From Symsagittifera roscoffensis (lineage: Eukaryota > Xenacoelomorpha > Acoela > Convolutidae), in contig NC_087063.1 in assembly GCF_963678635.1 (NCBI RefSeq), forward strand, positions 32,748,599 to 32,812,598: a stretch of 64,000 nucleotides of DNA, read 5' to 3'. The position numbers were made by a program, and so were the translations under genes. Shown piece after piece: positions 11,158-22,186 of this stretch (its first letter is position 1; every line of letters starts with the position of its first letter). The notes beneath the pieces were generated by a model, which searched no databases, was not told where the DNA came from, and saw nothing but the letters and a program-made list of their open reading frames with translations.

Positions 11158-11858
11158 GTTGAATTCAGATTTTTATTAAAAAAACATAGGTCGAAGGGAA
11201 GAGTTTTTAATATTCAAATCTAAATTTCTAGTCTTAAGACATTACTCATTTTAAAAATATAATCGATTCGAAAGCGCTAAATTTGAAGGCAAAAAATCAA
11301 TGCTTTAAAGGAATGCTTAGCAAAGAACAATATAGCTCAATGTCATTTTAAGTGAATATGCCTCTGAAAATTTTGTCTCGGAAATTTGTCTGAAAATTTA
11401 AATAATTGATTGACAACCAGAAAGAAAGAATGAATTTCTCCAGTATATGAAAACATCAAATTTTAAATATACAACATAACAGATTCTGAGACTTGGAGAT
11501 GACAGATAACGGGATCCTAGGATCCACCATGGATCTGCCAATATGTTTTTTTTTTTTTAATTCTTTTTTTATGTTTCGGTAGATTCGATTAGATACTTAA
11601 ATTGTTGGTGACTGACACAGCTTTTCTTTCAGCATGGTTACTCTAGCTCAGTGGTTGGATTAGTTATTGTTTATCGTTTTTTTTTTTTTTTTTTTTTTTT
11701 TTAAGTGAAAATTAGTGAGAAAAATTTTTAAAAATCTAAAAAGTGCGATTTCTCGAAAACTAGCGGGTTCTGGAGGGTCATTTTTTTCCACCTAATTCGT
11801 AACCCTACGGGGGTTGTCCAGCAGCATTTAACCAACGGTTGTATTAGTTTTTTTTTTT

Positions 11859-13400
11859 TTATAATTCATAAATATATTTCACCAAATCGATATTTTGAAT
11901 CAGATAAGTTTGGAAATTGTGGTAATAACGCGATATTTCCATAAAAGAACTATTTTCAATATCAACTGGGAGCAAGCCCAAGCTATTCAGTTTATTATAC
12001 AATTTGCATGCTCTATATCGTATCGAGAATCTTTCAATTTTACGTTTGCAAAGAGGTTCCAATAGTAACTTGGCACTAGATCGCCTTGTCAATTTCTCCG
12101 ACTTTTGAAAAGTTAACATTTCGTTTAGAAAATTTTCGCTGTGCAATTGGTTTACAGATTTAAGAACAAATTTCAGAAGCTCGTATACGTGGTATTCAAA
12201 AACTGTCAGTAATTTATTCTTTTCAAATATATTTTCACAGTGATCTTGCCGCTTTCTGAAATATATAAATTTTAAAATTTTTTTTTGCAAAATGAAAATT
12301 GGACTCAAAATACTGAAACTACAGCATCCATAAACCAGAATTCCGTACTGTAAAATAGGGACAACATTACTTCGGTAGTATTCTAATAGTTGGTACCTGG
12401 GTACATAATGTCTCAATTTTGATATTATGCCACATTGTTTCCCAAGTCTCATTTTAACAAAATCAACATGACTGACAAAGGACAATTTACAATCAATATA
12501 AATTCCTAAATACTTGCACACAGGTTTAACGGTTATATCAAGGGCATTCAAATTGAAAGAGTAATTGGAAGCACTTGATTTAACGGTCATTTGTACTGTT
12601 TTTGATATATTGATTACTAATTTATTTGCTATTAACCATTTATTCAGACATTCAAGGTCTGACTGGATATTTTCTACAGTGCAGCCTATCGCTGTTAAGT
12701 TATTATCGTCCGCAAAAAGAATTATTTCTGCAGACTTACAAGTCAGAGGAAGATCATTCATGTATATGATAAATAATAATGGTCCTAGGATTGATCCTTG
12801 TGGAACACCGCAGTCAACCGTGTTCCAAGCAGAACTAACGCCATTAACTTCAACACGCTGCATGCGATTTCGTAAGTATGATACGAACCAGTTCAAGCAA
12901 TTACTACGGATACCGTAACATTCTAACTTGTAGATTAGTATGTCATGGTCGATAGTATCAAAAGCTTTCTTCAAATCTAAGAAGAAACTATAAATTGAAT
13001 CTGACAATGTTGCCAACCTCATTTTTTCGGTTAAATTAGCTAAAGTATCAATTTTACTATGCTTATTGCGAAAACCAAATTGTTTTGAAAACAGAAGAGA
13101 AAAATTCTCAAAGTAGGAGTATACGCGGTTGTACATTGCTCGTTCATAAACTTTACTCCATACGATGAGAAGAGATATAGGACGGTAATTATTTTCATCT
13201 GTTTTCGAACCTTCCTTATGCAGGGGGAAAACTTTTGTTTTACATAGTTCATTGGGAAACACTCCTTTCAAAAAAGAGAGGTTAATGATAAATGCTAGAT
13301 AGGGCGCCACAACCGCGGATGACGTCTTAACAATTATATTACTGACGTAATCATCACCTGCGTGAGTACTTATTATCAAAGCTGTTAATAATTTTCTCAA
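11859..13400 (-). pseudogene. LINE reverse transcriptase domain
   Basis: A 513-codon ORF with RT motifs in order: NNYRPISLL, FLDLKKAFDTIDHDIL (motif A), GVPQGSILGPLLFI, the catalytic box ILFADDNN and KYLGIYIDCKLSF, then a C-terminal thumb/connection region. It reverse-transcribes LINE RNA at the target. It is out of frame with the upstream endonuclease by one nucleotide near 13370, where the two ORFs overlap. FADD in place of YADD is acceptable in this group. It belongs to the Jockey superfamily (Jockey/CR1-like) by motif style. Confidence 0.85.
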
Positions 13401-14667
13401 TTTCTGCAGGGCTTACTTGATAGAGAAATATAGAAAAGGGATTGTTAACAACCACCTGTATGTCAGCATTAGGAACTTCATTTTTGAGCATAGTCCCTAC
13501 AGTTGTGAAAAAAGTATTAAATTTATTCGCAATGTCAGCATCTGTTGGTTTTTCTTTCATTTCAAGGCATGATTTTAGGGTTGGGATTTTGTTTGATTTG
13601 ATGTTCTTGCCACTGATATCATTCAAAAATTTATATGTTTGTCTTGAGTCTCTGATACAATTTTTAAATTTATTCCAGTAAAATTCTTTTTTCGATTGCT
13701 TAACTTCTTTTTCAAATTGTGATCTTAACAGCTTAAATTTTGCTAGATAATCAGCATTATCGGGGTTGATTTTGCATTTTCTGTGGGCTATATTACGTTT
13801 GTTTCTTAAATTAGCTAGCCTATTGGTAAACCAAACTGGCCGCGTTTTTTGTATATTTTTCTTACGTTTCAGAGGAGCAAAGGCATCAAGAGTTGTTACA
13901 AACAATCCTTGAAAAAACTCAAAAGCTACATTGGCATCCTGTATTTCAAACAAACACTGTTTATTATTATCCAAAACTATATGTAAATTTTGCAAAAAAT
14001 TTGACACCGTAAGAGGTGTTTTAAGAAAAGATGTATCCCGGTAAGGTATTTCGTCGTAACAATTTTCCCTTTTTAATTTCCACTCAAATAATATGGGATA
14101 ATGGTCGGATATCGTTTCATATTTAAGTACATTCAAAACAGGCAGTGGTATATTTTGAAATATAAAGTGGTCTAAACTCGTTTGCGTATTTTCTGTAACT
14201 CGAGTTGGTTCATTACTGCTAATCTCATAGCCATTTGAGCTGATCGCGTTTAGGTAATTCTTAGTAAGCAGATTGTTTTGGATAATATCTATATTAAAAT
14301 CACCACACAAGATCATTGGCTGATCCATAGATTTATTTTCATCTAAATAATTATCTAACTTCTCTACGAACAGCATTTTGTTAGCCTTGGGTTTGTTGTA
14401 TACAACACCCACTGAGAACTTGAAATAATTTTTCGATACTGTAGCAATTATACACTCATCAAAGGGCATTTCTATTTGATTCAAAATACAACAGGCATTT
14501 CTGATTTGTATCATGACTCCCCCGCCAAGAGTTTTCCTACTTTTTGTGCAGCATTGATTATAACCACTGATTAACCAACTTTCATTTTTATCATTGTCTG
14601 TTAGCCATGTTTCAGTTAAACAAATAATATCGGGCGGAGACTCAAGAATAAGAATAAGTGCTTCCAT
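13354..14667 (-). pseudogene. LINE apurinic-like endonuclease domain
   Basis: A 437-codon ORF with endonuclease-exonuclease-phosphatase motifs: CLTETWL, LGGGVMI, LCGDFNID, SLDHFIF and SDHYPILFEW, the catalytic Asp/His set of APE-type LINE nucleases, followed by the linker to the RT. The extreme N-terminus (NIRS motif) is present in another frame just upstream, so a frameshift near 14665 separates it. It nicks target DNA to prime reverse transcription. Confidence 0.85.
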
Positions 14668-14715
14668 TCATCTAAATGCTTTTTAATCGAACGTATATTA
14701 GTGGTTTTATCGAAC

Positions 14716-15112
14716 CAGGGGTGGATCTAGAGTTTTCTCGAGGGGGGAGGGCGGATTTTCAAAAAACTTTCGAAAATTTAGTCGACCTTTTTTTATTGAT
14801 CGGCTAAAATGATTTTCCGAGCTTTCCCAAAGTACTAAAAATACCCTGTTTTGGCCAAATTTTCCAGCACCGCGTGCAAAATTTTGAAAAACAGGCCATA
14901 AATGGCTTTTTTAGGCACTTTTTGGAAAACTTTGACCGAAAAATTGCATTTTTTCGGAGCGCGCTCTCCTCTTAAAACTAGAGTAAAAATTGGCGCCAGA
15001 GGCGCTTTTAGAAAAGTTTTGGAGTCCGTCAGCCAAAAATTAATATCCCAAAATATTATTAAGGGGTCGGCAGGGGATCGAATCCTTGAGAGGGGGGGAG
15101 AGGAGGAAGCGG
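14716..15112 (+). mobile_element. hAT MITE, 3'-truncated, copy in block 1
   Basis: Begins CAGGGGTGGATCTAGAG and follows the MITE consensus to GATCGAATCCTTGAGAG and a G-rich run. It ends at GAGGAGGAAGCGGCC without the right terminal repeat. The same truncated end joined to the same retroelement leader occurs at 45272, so the truncation predates the segmental duplication. Confidence 0.65.
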
Positions 15113-15552
15113 CCTTACATTCATTTAGACATAAAAATAACGATCATAACCGACCGATTGTCTCCGATGCACAAACAATTTTTGACATTTTCATCTTGAG
15201 CCTGCGCATTCAATCCTACTTTTCCCTAAGTGGATTGTAGTTTCCCTTTCAGATAATAGTGGAACATTCAGCGCCTATAATTTCAATTTTTGATTTCACT
15301 TGGTTTTCGTTTGTGCAAACAAAGTATGCTGTTTCCAATACTTGTCAAACGCTCAGGGTCGCTCTCGTGTTTGAAGTGCTGATGACATCGTTTTAGCGCT
15401 AAGCTAATTCTGGACGCGCCCGTTGTGACTATCCCATTAGAACCAGTTGTAAACTAAAAGTTCTAATTGATTATAAATTTAATTCTCTATTTCTATAAAA
15501 TGTTCCTGGCTGACCAATCGTATTCCATCTCTAACATTTACTCTTAATTGTA

Positions 15553-15582
15553 AGTGCTGAAACTACTTGTAGTTTCAGCACT
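15553..15582. repeat. Near-perfect palindrome in retroelement leader
   Basis: Two 14-nt arms (AGTGCTGAAACTAC and its complement) separated by TT. Copies lie at about 45701, 47830 and 48938. Two of them keep the full arms; the copies at about 45701 and 48938 have CAAT in place of CACT at the outer end. It could form a hairpin in RNA or a cruciform in DNA. The function is unknown. Confidence 0.6.
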
Positions 15583-16534
15583 AGAGCAATTTGAATTAAA
15601 CTTAGAATACAGTTGTTCTCTTTCTGGAAACTAACTAGCATAAACCAGTATACACTAGATCTATTGAGACTAGGAGATATAAGAGTAAGATTAAGATTGG
15701 TATTAGACTAAGAAGTTGCACGAAACTATCCTGCCAAAAATAATATAGCGTGACGAACAGACGGAGTACTTTATCTGAAAATACCCTATGAATGCAGAAC
15801 CAAGTACATAACTCAGAAAAAAATCATTAATAACAAATCATAATTAAAACTAAATTAACAAAGAAAATTATATATAAAAACGATAAACGCAGTATGTATA
15901 GGTTTTTTAAAGCCCAAAAGACGAGCAGCAAAGGAGACGACAACCCAATCACATTCATTCCAACTCCGGAATGGCAAATCTATTCGATAACTCACTACCC
16001 TCAAAGGATTTAAAGTAGCGACTCAGCATCGCAGCAAAGGAAAACCATTGAACCAGACCAATGGCCATCTTGATGTTGATTAGACTTACAAATCCTAGTC
16101 ACTTGGCACTTTACACGGGAATGTCGAACTTCACCCTGCACGTAGTCTCGCTCTAAACTTAACGAAAACGATACATCATTGCATCGATCAGAAGTCTTGA
16201 CACAATCACCCAAGACTACCACAATCAACGAGACTCATCTAGAGTTACAAACATAACAATCTTTTCCCGTCAAACACAAACAGCCACACTTCTCCTTTCT
16301 CCATGAAGTCATTACTCTTTTAAACAAAAAAAAACCCTAAAATTAAAAAAATTTTACCACATGAGATAAAAAAAATCTCAACAACGACGATCAATGCGAC
16401 TTCGAAATCAACCACAAAAAGATTACAAAAACCTTCATTCCGCAATCTAAAAAAATAAAGAAAATTGAAGTTCAAAAACCCTCTTTCAAACTAATTATCA
16501 TTTTGAAACTTTCAAAAATACAACACCTTATGAC

Positions 16535-17158
16535 ATGGTTTCTAATCAAAAACCACGGAAACTAATAATACTCACAAAAAACTCATCAACCAATACACCA
16601 GGTTATGGCCAACCTACAAAAGAATTAATGTGTTATATTCTACCATTACATACACACGATGAAGACAATTTTCATCACCCACAAATTTTAAAAATAGCCT
16701 CCGGCACACATACCGAATGGATTTTAAACAGAAATAACACACAATATCAAAATTCACAACAAAACTATAGAAGTAGTACACGTAAACATCAAAGACAATT
16801 TAAGCAAGTACAATCAACTGAAGAAACTCAATTAGACCCTCCCGCTATTTATAACACAGAAACCACAGAACTACAACTAAATCATGTAATTTACGAATCC
16901 ACTGACGATGAGAGCAAAACAGAAAGTATGCTTTCAATAATCATGCTTCAGATTGAAAACGAATACGAAACACCATTAGAATCAAATTATTATCAAAACA
17001 ATAATAACCATTTCCAAAACCCCTATAATATTCAAGAGAAAACAGTTTATACTGAACAAGAACTGAACGGAAGTTCAAGCACAAACAATATATATCAGAA
17101 TACATCGAATACTAAACAAAAACCCAAAAAAAACTTTGGGCAATACCACTTCTCTTAG
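16535..17158 (+). CDS. Gag-like ORF of retroelement, copy 1
   Basis: A 207-aa open frame starting MVSNQKPRKL, rich in Asn, Gln, Thr and Glu, with no zinc knuckle. It is followed in another frame by a protease motif, the position expected for gag. Near-identical ORFs occur at 46686 and 49925. I do not recognise a specific gag family, and the call rests mainly on position. The ORF stays open in all three copies although the surrounding genes are broken. Confidence 0.5.
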   Translation: MVSNQKPRKLIILTKNSSTNTPGYGQPTKELMCYILPLHTHDEDNFHHPQILKIASGTHTEWILNRNNTQYQNSQQNYRSSTRKHQRQFKQVQSTEETQLDPPAIYNTETTELQLNHVIYESTDDESKTESMLSIIMLQIENEYETPLESNYYQNNNNHFQNPYNIQEKTVYTEQELNGSSSTNNIYQNTSNTKQKPKKNFGQYHFS

Positions 17159-17194
17159 AAAGTCCAAAAAGTAAAATTTATCAATCACCAGACC

Positions 17195-17245
17195 TCGAAA
17201 AGATTTTTTAATAGACTCAGGAGCAGAATTAAATAAAAAAAAATT
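17195..17245 (+). pseudogene. Aspartic protease motif fragment, copy 1
   Basis: Reads RPRKDFLIDSGAEL, the active-site stretch of retroviral or Ty3-like proteases (D[ST]GA), just after and out of frame with the gag-like ORF. Downstream the frame is lost in an A-rich run. The better-preserved copy is at 50585. Confidence 0.55.
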
Positions 17246-17369
17246 CCCACATGGAATAAAATACAAAATTTACATCCAAAATTAATACCCTCTAAAACCT
17301 CAAGCAAATTAGCTACAACATAAACAGATACAAGTTTACAGCAACATTCTCCGAGAAAAAAATACCATA

Positions 17370-18990
17370 ATTCCAAGTCTCAAATGGAAACAAAAATAGA
17401 CTTGATCATGAATCTTTCCATCAAAGTAATAAAGAAAAACTTTTACATCTTAGCCTTGAAGATTGTAAAAACGAACTTAATCGATTGAAATTAACGACAA
17501 ATAAAGGCACAAACCAAAAATTGGTAAATTTTCATGTTTTTCTAGACTCTGAACATCAAGCGGAACTTGAAATGTAAAATGATCACGGATATTGCGATGC
17601 AACAAAAAGAACACAAGCAACAACTATTTGGCTCCCCGAAGACACATATACCACGATTCAAGTTGCAAGAATACACGAAAGAATGATAAAATTTCATCAA
17701 AATTATTTTTTGAATCCATCACTTATGATAAAGTAAACCCTGAAAAAACTCGATAAACAAACTAATCAATGCTTCAACAATATTAATAATATAAAAAATA
17801 AATTGATACGTTTTCAAATCTACCTAGAAACAGAGCTCGCCTGCAAATATAACACTCCACTTTATAAAACACAATACTCAGATATTCTTGTCGAATACGA
17901 AAAAGGTTTCGACATGAACACAGAAAAACTAATAATTAACCCAAATCCAACACATCACATTTAAACTAGTGACGAAAACGCATAAATCCCAGTAACATTT
18001 CTGAAAAACACAGGAAGAACTGGTGGAAAACTTCGACCACAAGACAAAAGCAGTACACGCTTAAAAGAACTATCACCTGTGAACAATACCTTTTTTGGTG
18101 CAATTCACTATGACATCCACTTAGACATGAAATTAGACTACAAAATAAGTAGAATTTTTCAAGAAATGTCACCATCAGAGCTAGAAACGCTTCATCACTT
18201 ATGTGAACTTGAACGAACACAAACTTTACAATCACTTGCACTTGCAGTATTAAAAATACCTTATGCAGGATATTTGATGTCAGGAAATAGATCAAATTTT
18301 ATTGAATACGAAGGAAATATATTATGGTATTAGGCATGCACGGAAAAAGCATCACCATTATATGTAATTGAAGACAAAAGAGGGTACAAAATAATCCCCA
18401 TATTCTACAAAAAAAAGTACATTTTGTTGACACACTTTCTAGAAGAACATATTTTTGGAATACAGCTGTCCCATGTGGATCTGAAAATAGCCACAAGGTT
18501 GTACAGTTAAATCCCGATGAAAATAAATATTATCTTCACACACCATATCCTACACTTATGCAACCATTCAAGAAGTTTTCACCAGAAAGTATCAAAGCTA
18601 TTGCTAGAAACCCAAAAATAGATTTACAATCAATAGGTATATACTCTAGATCAGATATACAACATTAGATCAGCACACAACAGTTTCACGAAATCCTCAC
18701 AAAATTGGATACAGTACAAAGACAATCCATTGATCAAAACTTAAGGAAACTTGCAGAAACCGCAGGATTTTCAGACATCTATAAACAAGACTACAGTGGA
18801 TACTTTAAAGATATAAAAGGGTACATTTATTTAAATGATGAAAATACCGTCCACAAGATATATCACCCATCAATATCTTTAGTTTTGTAAAATTGAAAAG
18901 TGAACTAATCGCCTTGCTAGGATGGCCCTAATACATCTTAGAAAGATTGACTATTTTATGTGCAAGGCTTAACTTTTCTGTTTTTTTCTT
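17370..18990 (+). pseudogene. Env-like glycoprotein remnant, copy 1
   Basis: A succession of open segments in changing frames. The best is 18079-18333, containing LHHLCELERTQTL and a GNRS motif, continued near 18400-18660 and 18705-18890. The arrangement and short motifs resemble the envelope glycoproteins carried by some invertebrate retroelements and related to those of arthropod negative-strand viruses (chuvirus-like). That link is from family memory and moderate at best. Several stops and frameshifts break it; for example an A-run at about 18840 is one base shorter than in the second copy. Not functional. Confidence 0.45.
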
Positions 18991-19316
18991 TTCATTATAG
19001 AAAATAATCTATAATACATGCGCAATACACACACAAGTAAACAAACAAGCAAGTGTAGCACGCATACTCTTCAACCTCAATTAACAAAAAAATTTTAGAC
19101 GCTCAAATAAATGAATTTAACAAAAAACTATCAACTACAACTAATGCATTTGAAAATTCACAAGACAAAACAAAAACAGCACCTACTGCACTACAATTAT
19201 ACACTTTACATAATAACCATCCATTATCTTTAGTACCACGAAATTACAGGAATATAGTCCTAAGAGAGCACATCTCTACAAGTCATAGTTATTCACAACG
19301 CCCAGTTACTCACATT

Positions 19317-19322
19317 ATAGCA
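19317..19322. repeat. Polinton target-site duplication, left
   Basis: ATAGCA, identical to 40267-40272. The unoccupied paralogous site has ATAACA. Confidence 0.9.
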
Positions 19323-19590
19323 AGTAGTATGCATATAGTGCGTTAGGATCGGGGGGGGGGGGGGGGGGTTGTCATACATGGATGACCATTAGGTATAAAT
19401 CATAATGGTCACCATGTATTAAATGATCAGCAATGGTCACCATGTAATAATCCTAATTGTCACCATGTATAATTTTATACCTAATGGTCACTATGTAATA
19501 ATCCTAATTGTCACCATAAATAATTTTATACCTAATAGTCCTCATGTAAAACTTCGGTATATTATTGAGTATTCCCACTGAACGTTGTGG
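19323..19590 (+). repeat. Polinton left terminal inverted repeat (268 bp)
   Basis: Matches 40056-40266 in reverse complement up to AACGTTGTGG. It contains an 18-G run (19351-19368) 28 bp from the end and repeated ATGGTCACCATGTA-type units alternating with TTATACCTAAT and AATAATCCTAATTGTC. It has one extra internal unit of about 51 bp compared with the right repeat. Confidence 0.92.
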
Positions 19591-20429
19591 AAACGGGAAT
19601 GGAATTAGGTTTTGGTCGGTGCATGTTTTCCCTTCTAAAGTTTGGGGGTATTGGTTTGTTTACATGTAAAATGACGTTATATACCTATTATATGCGACCA
19701 AACTATATGGTATATAGAAAAGCACAAGATTTTGGCAGCGTAGCTTAACTGTTGGCTGCGGTGAACGATTTCCTTCAAAAATGCATGTTTTATTACTGAA
19801 TCTCGAAGAAAGCAAAATTCGTCAAGTGCGGCGGCCGCCACCTCTATTTAGGCAAAAATTAATAATCAATTTGACCAAAATAAGAATGAAAAATTTCGTT
19901 CAGCCAATTGAAGGTAAAAACAAAGAAAAATTATGGAACACAAGAGACTGAAAAATAAACGTCTGAAATCTATGACAAAAACTTTGATTTGATAGAAAGG
20001 TTGAAAGAGCTAAAAGGTTGAAGTGGCTAAAGATCTTGAAAAACGAGAACACTGATGAAAGCCAAAAGTGCCCATTAGTTTTGCTGCAACCATTTCTAAG
20101 ATGTGTACCTAACTTGTTACTATAAAATTGAAGTGGAACAAAATTTCTTGGGGTCCGAGTAGAGGAAAACGCATGGCGCTCGACTCTCAGCCGAAAGGCG
20201 GCGTTTCGAAACCCGTCCGGAAATTGTACTGAAAGGAGGCAACAGTAGCTGGTATGGTGATATCCCCCCATAGATCGATTTTGTACTTTTTTTCTCACTT
20301 TGATAAAAAGCTTAACTTCTCGAATTACTGCTATTCAGTTAACAATTGGGTAAAATTTCAATTACTAAAAGAATGTATTGTTCAAAATTGAATTGTAAAA
20401 TGTATAAATCAACCATATTAAATGGTTAG
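19591..20429. other. Polinton left non-coding region
   Basis: No convincing gene. It holds a stretch at 19732-19770 (GGCAGCGTAGCTTAACTG, an A-box-like match) that is also conserved in the decayed Polinton at 43618-43690, and a tRNA-like remnant at about 20150-20225. The 132-aa minus ORF (19900-20298) runs antisense across that remnant and is probably chance. Confidence 0.55.
20150..20225 (+). repeat. tRNA-like/SINE remnant
   Basis: CGACTCTCAGCCGAAAGG followed by a B-box-like GTTTCGAAACCC resembles the 3' half of a tRNA. The arms do not pair well, so it is at most a tRNA-derived relic. Confidence 0.3.
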
Positions 20430-20876
20430 TTAATGGGTACGCATGTGAGTTAGGAAACGTTTCAAAACATGATCAGTTATATAAACAAAATCAGAAGCAT
20501 CACCATTAAAGTTTTTATCAAAAATCAAATGTGCAATATAAATACAAAAAGAACCGCACATGGTAGAGTTTGAGTCTTGCATGGGAAAGTTTGTCATCAA
20601 TTCAGTCACTTGATGAAAATTCTCGTTCAATCGTTTATACAGATTGGTGTACTGCCAGAGAGGAAGACCGAGAGGATCAGCGAAGTATAAAACATTTCTT
20701 CTGTTGCATATCACAATCCAATGTGTCCCCGGAGAATCTGATTTTGAAGTGTTCACAATCATAAAGATGTTGTTTGGGATGTGAGGTGGAAAATTGTCGG
20801 CTGCAAATACTCCAAAAAACTTATATTTCAGATGTTTACAATTCTGAATGAGGTCCTGCAACTGGATTTCATCCAT
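20430..20876 (-). CDS. Adenain-like cysteine protease (PRO)
   Basis: 148 aa from the ATG at 20876; the longer frame to 20960 begins with TTG and overlaps the capsid gene, so it is not used. Catalytic residues can be placed: His in GTHWI (residue 52), Asp in FADPLG (67), Gln in MQDSNS (100) and Cys in TMCGSF (107), the order and spacing of family C5 (adenovirus protease, Polinton PRO). The family processes capsid precursors during maturation. The start lies 2 nt after the stop of the major capsid gene, which points to co-expression. It is shorter than adenovirus protease (about 200 aa) but usual for Polintons. Confidence 0.92.
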   Translation of the reverse strand: MDEIQLQDLIQNCKHLKYKFFGVFAADNFPPHIPNNIFMIVNTSKSDSPGTHWIVICNRRNVLYFADPLGLPLWQYTNLYKRLNENFHQVTELMTNFPMQDSNSTMCGSFCIYIAHLIFDKNFNGDASDFVYITDHVLKRFLTHMRTH

Positions 20877-20878
20877 TT

Positions 20879-22186
20879 TCAGACTGTCGAAATGGGAAGG
20901 ACGTTCTTTGTAACTTTGCGGTCGGAGGTAATAAATACATTGGATGAGCGTATACCCCAAACAAAAATTTCCAGGTTTGCTGTCAAAGCGTTTGAGAATT
21001 GAAGATCGAGTGAAACTGAGCAGTTAGTAAGTTCTGGATGCAAGAAGTCATGAGCTGCCTGCTGTGTGCTAGTGAGATCAAAACACATAATAAAGTGCTG
21101 TTGGTAGTTATCCAGAGTGATTCCCAGCCCGCAGTGCAACAAACCCAGCGCTGATAGTGTGTTGAAGAAGAGACGCTTATGATCTTGTGTACTGATTGGT
21201 GTACTTGCTATTGGTAAACCATTTCGTCTCAAAGTAACTTGCTCCAGTCCAAATTTTTGATAATGAAAAGGATTCGTTCGGTTTGTTCCTAGAAAAGCAT
21301 TATTTGTGTTCAATGCTATGATAATTTGTCTCACCGGTTCACGAGCAAAAATATCTTCCTGTTGCCAGCTGCGCTGACCAGCTGTTGCAAGAAATGTTTT
21401 TGTAATTTCTTCTTGATATGGGTAGTTCGCAGGAGTTTTGAGCAAAGTTGATTCAATGGCAGAGAGCACATGGTCGGTCACAGTCATTTTTCTAACATAT
21501 AGGTTCGCTTCGAGTATTTGCAGCTTGTAATGCTTGGCAGCATCTTCCGATATAATGAGAAAATCTTCATGAGAACGTCTGTAGGAAAGTCTGAGGGTAA
21601 CACCGCTCAACAAATGCTTGTCACATGTAAAAAAATCAACTCCAGCGGGTCCATAGAACCAAATTTCCCTCGATTCACGGACCAGTTCTCGTTGAGATGT
21701 GAAATCAGCTGCATCTATTGCAGCGGGATTGTTTTCAAAACGATATCCCTGACACTTAAGCCATGAGTCCTTGGCTCCTTTGCTGTTAGAAAATTCTGTT
21801 CCAATAAAGCTTTTATGCGCAAAATTACTATTGGCATTTGAGATTTTGAGTCCATTAGCAGAGAGGGTACAGTCAGAGAAAAGGGAATACAGGGAGTTGT
21901 TTACAAGGAACGGTGAATCAGACACAGTAGCATCAGTGTTGTCGTATCGCAGATCAGCTCCATTTGATTGCGTTACTTTGCATCGTATTTCCAAATAAAT
22001 TTTTTGCAGGTCAACAAAATTATTACGGTCACCGGTGATTTCAAATTCAAGCATTGGTCCATTGGGTGAATAGACAGGTCCAATTTTTTGATCAAAAGCG
22101 TTTTCAAAAGTAATCAAAAGAGGTTGTTTTTCAAACAAATCCAGAGAGCTATGGGTAGCTTCATTGGGTAACAAATTAGCGATCAT
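20879..22186 (-). CDS. Polinton major capsid protein (double jelly-roll)
   Basis: 435 aa starting MIANLLPNEATHSSLDLF, an N-terminus typical of the Polinton MCP family, whose nematode members are annotated as F54H12.2-like. Further family-like features are PVYSPNGPMLEFEITGD and a long beta-rich body with FLGTNRTNPFHYQKF near the middle of the second half. It would form the hexon-like trimeric shell. Its ATG overlaps the stop of the pX-like gene by 11 nt and the protease gene follows after 2 nt. The assignment rests on family resemblance and gene neighbourhood. The ORF is intact. Confidence 0.9.
   Translation of the reverse strand: MIANLLPNEATHSSLDLFEKQPLLITFENAFDQKIGPVYSPNGPMLEFEITGDRNNFVDLQKIYLEIRCKVTQSNGADLRYDNTDATVSDSPFLVNNSLYSLFSDCTLSANGLKISNANSNFAHKSFIGTEFSNSKGAKDSWLKCQGYRFENNPAAIDAADFTSQRELVRESREIWFYGPAGVDFFTCDKHLLSGVTLRLSYRRSHEDFLIISEDAAKHYKLQILEANLYVRKMTVTDHVLSAIESTLLKTPANYPYQEEITKTFLATAGQRSWQQEDIFAREPVRQIIIALNTNNAFLGTNRTNPFHYQKFGLEQVTLRRNGLPIASTPISTQDHKRLFFNTLSALGLLHCGLGITLDNYQQHFIMCFDLTSTQQAAHDFLHPELTNCSVSLDLQFSNALTANLEIFVWGIRSSNVFITSDRKVTKNVLPISTV

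Larger units (their letters stand above)
11421..14712 (-). mobile_element. Non-LTR retrotransposon (Jockey/CR1-like LINE) with empty site elsewhere
   Basis: The insertion lies between direct repeats AACCAG at 11415-11420 and 14713-14718. The matching site in the second block (44861-44866) is uninterrupted. The element runs right to left: 5'-truncated endonuclease region (from 14712), reverse transcriptase, stop codon at 11859 followed directly by A12, then about 430 nt to the 3' end. That 3' part contains a second long homopolymer (T-run 11678-11704 on the plus strand) and the palindrome GGATCCTAGGATCC (11512-11525). Coding is broken by single frameshifts near 14665 and 13370, so it is a recent but dead copy. 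Confidence 0.7.
15113..19322 (+). mobile_element. Env-bearing retroelement remnant, left part (copy 1)
   Basis: In order: a 1.4-kb leader with many stops, a gag-like ORF (16535), a short retroviral-type aspartic protease segment (about 17200), then a broken env-like glycoprotein region (17370-18990). No reverse transcriptase, RNase H or integrase motif is visible between protease and env, and no flanking LTR pair was recognised. The Polinton is inserted downstream of the env remnant. The part to the right of the Polinton continues at 40273. Confidence 0.55.

Noticed and set aside
16010-16228. 72-aa minus-strand ORF repeated at 46164, 48297 and 49402
   Set aside because: Its conservation only reflects duplication of the retroelement leader; it is antisense and has no motif.
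15113-16530. Repeated retroelement leader as an LTR
   Set aside because: The repeats include a piece of an unrelated MITE at their 5' side and have no TG...CA ends or copy after the coding region. They are genomic duplications, not LTRs.
20150-20225. Functional tRNA gene
   Set aside because: B-box-like sequence only; acceptor, anticodon and T stems do not pair.
19900-20298. 132-aa minus-strand ORF in the Polinton left arm
   Set aside because: No motif, runs antisense over a tRNA-like remnant, and does not resemble Polinton proteins.
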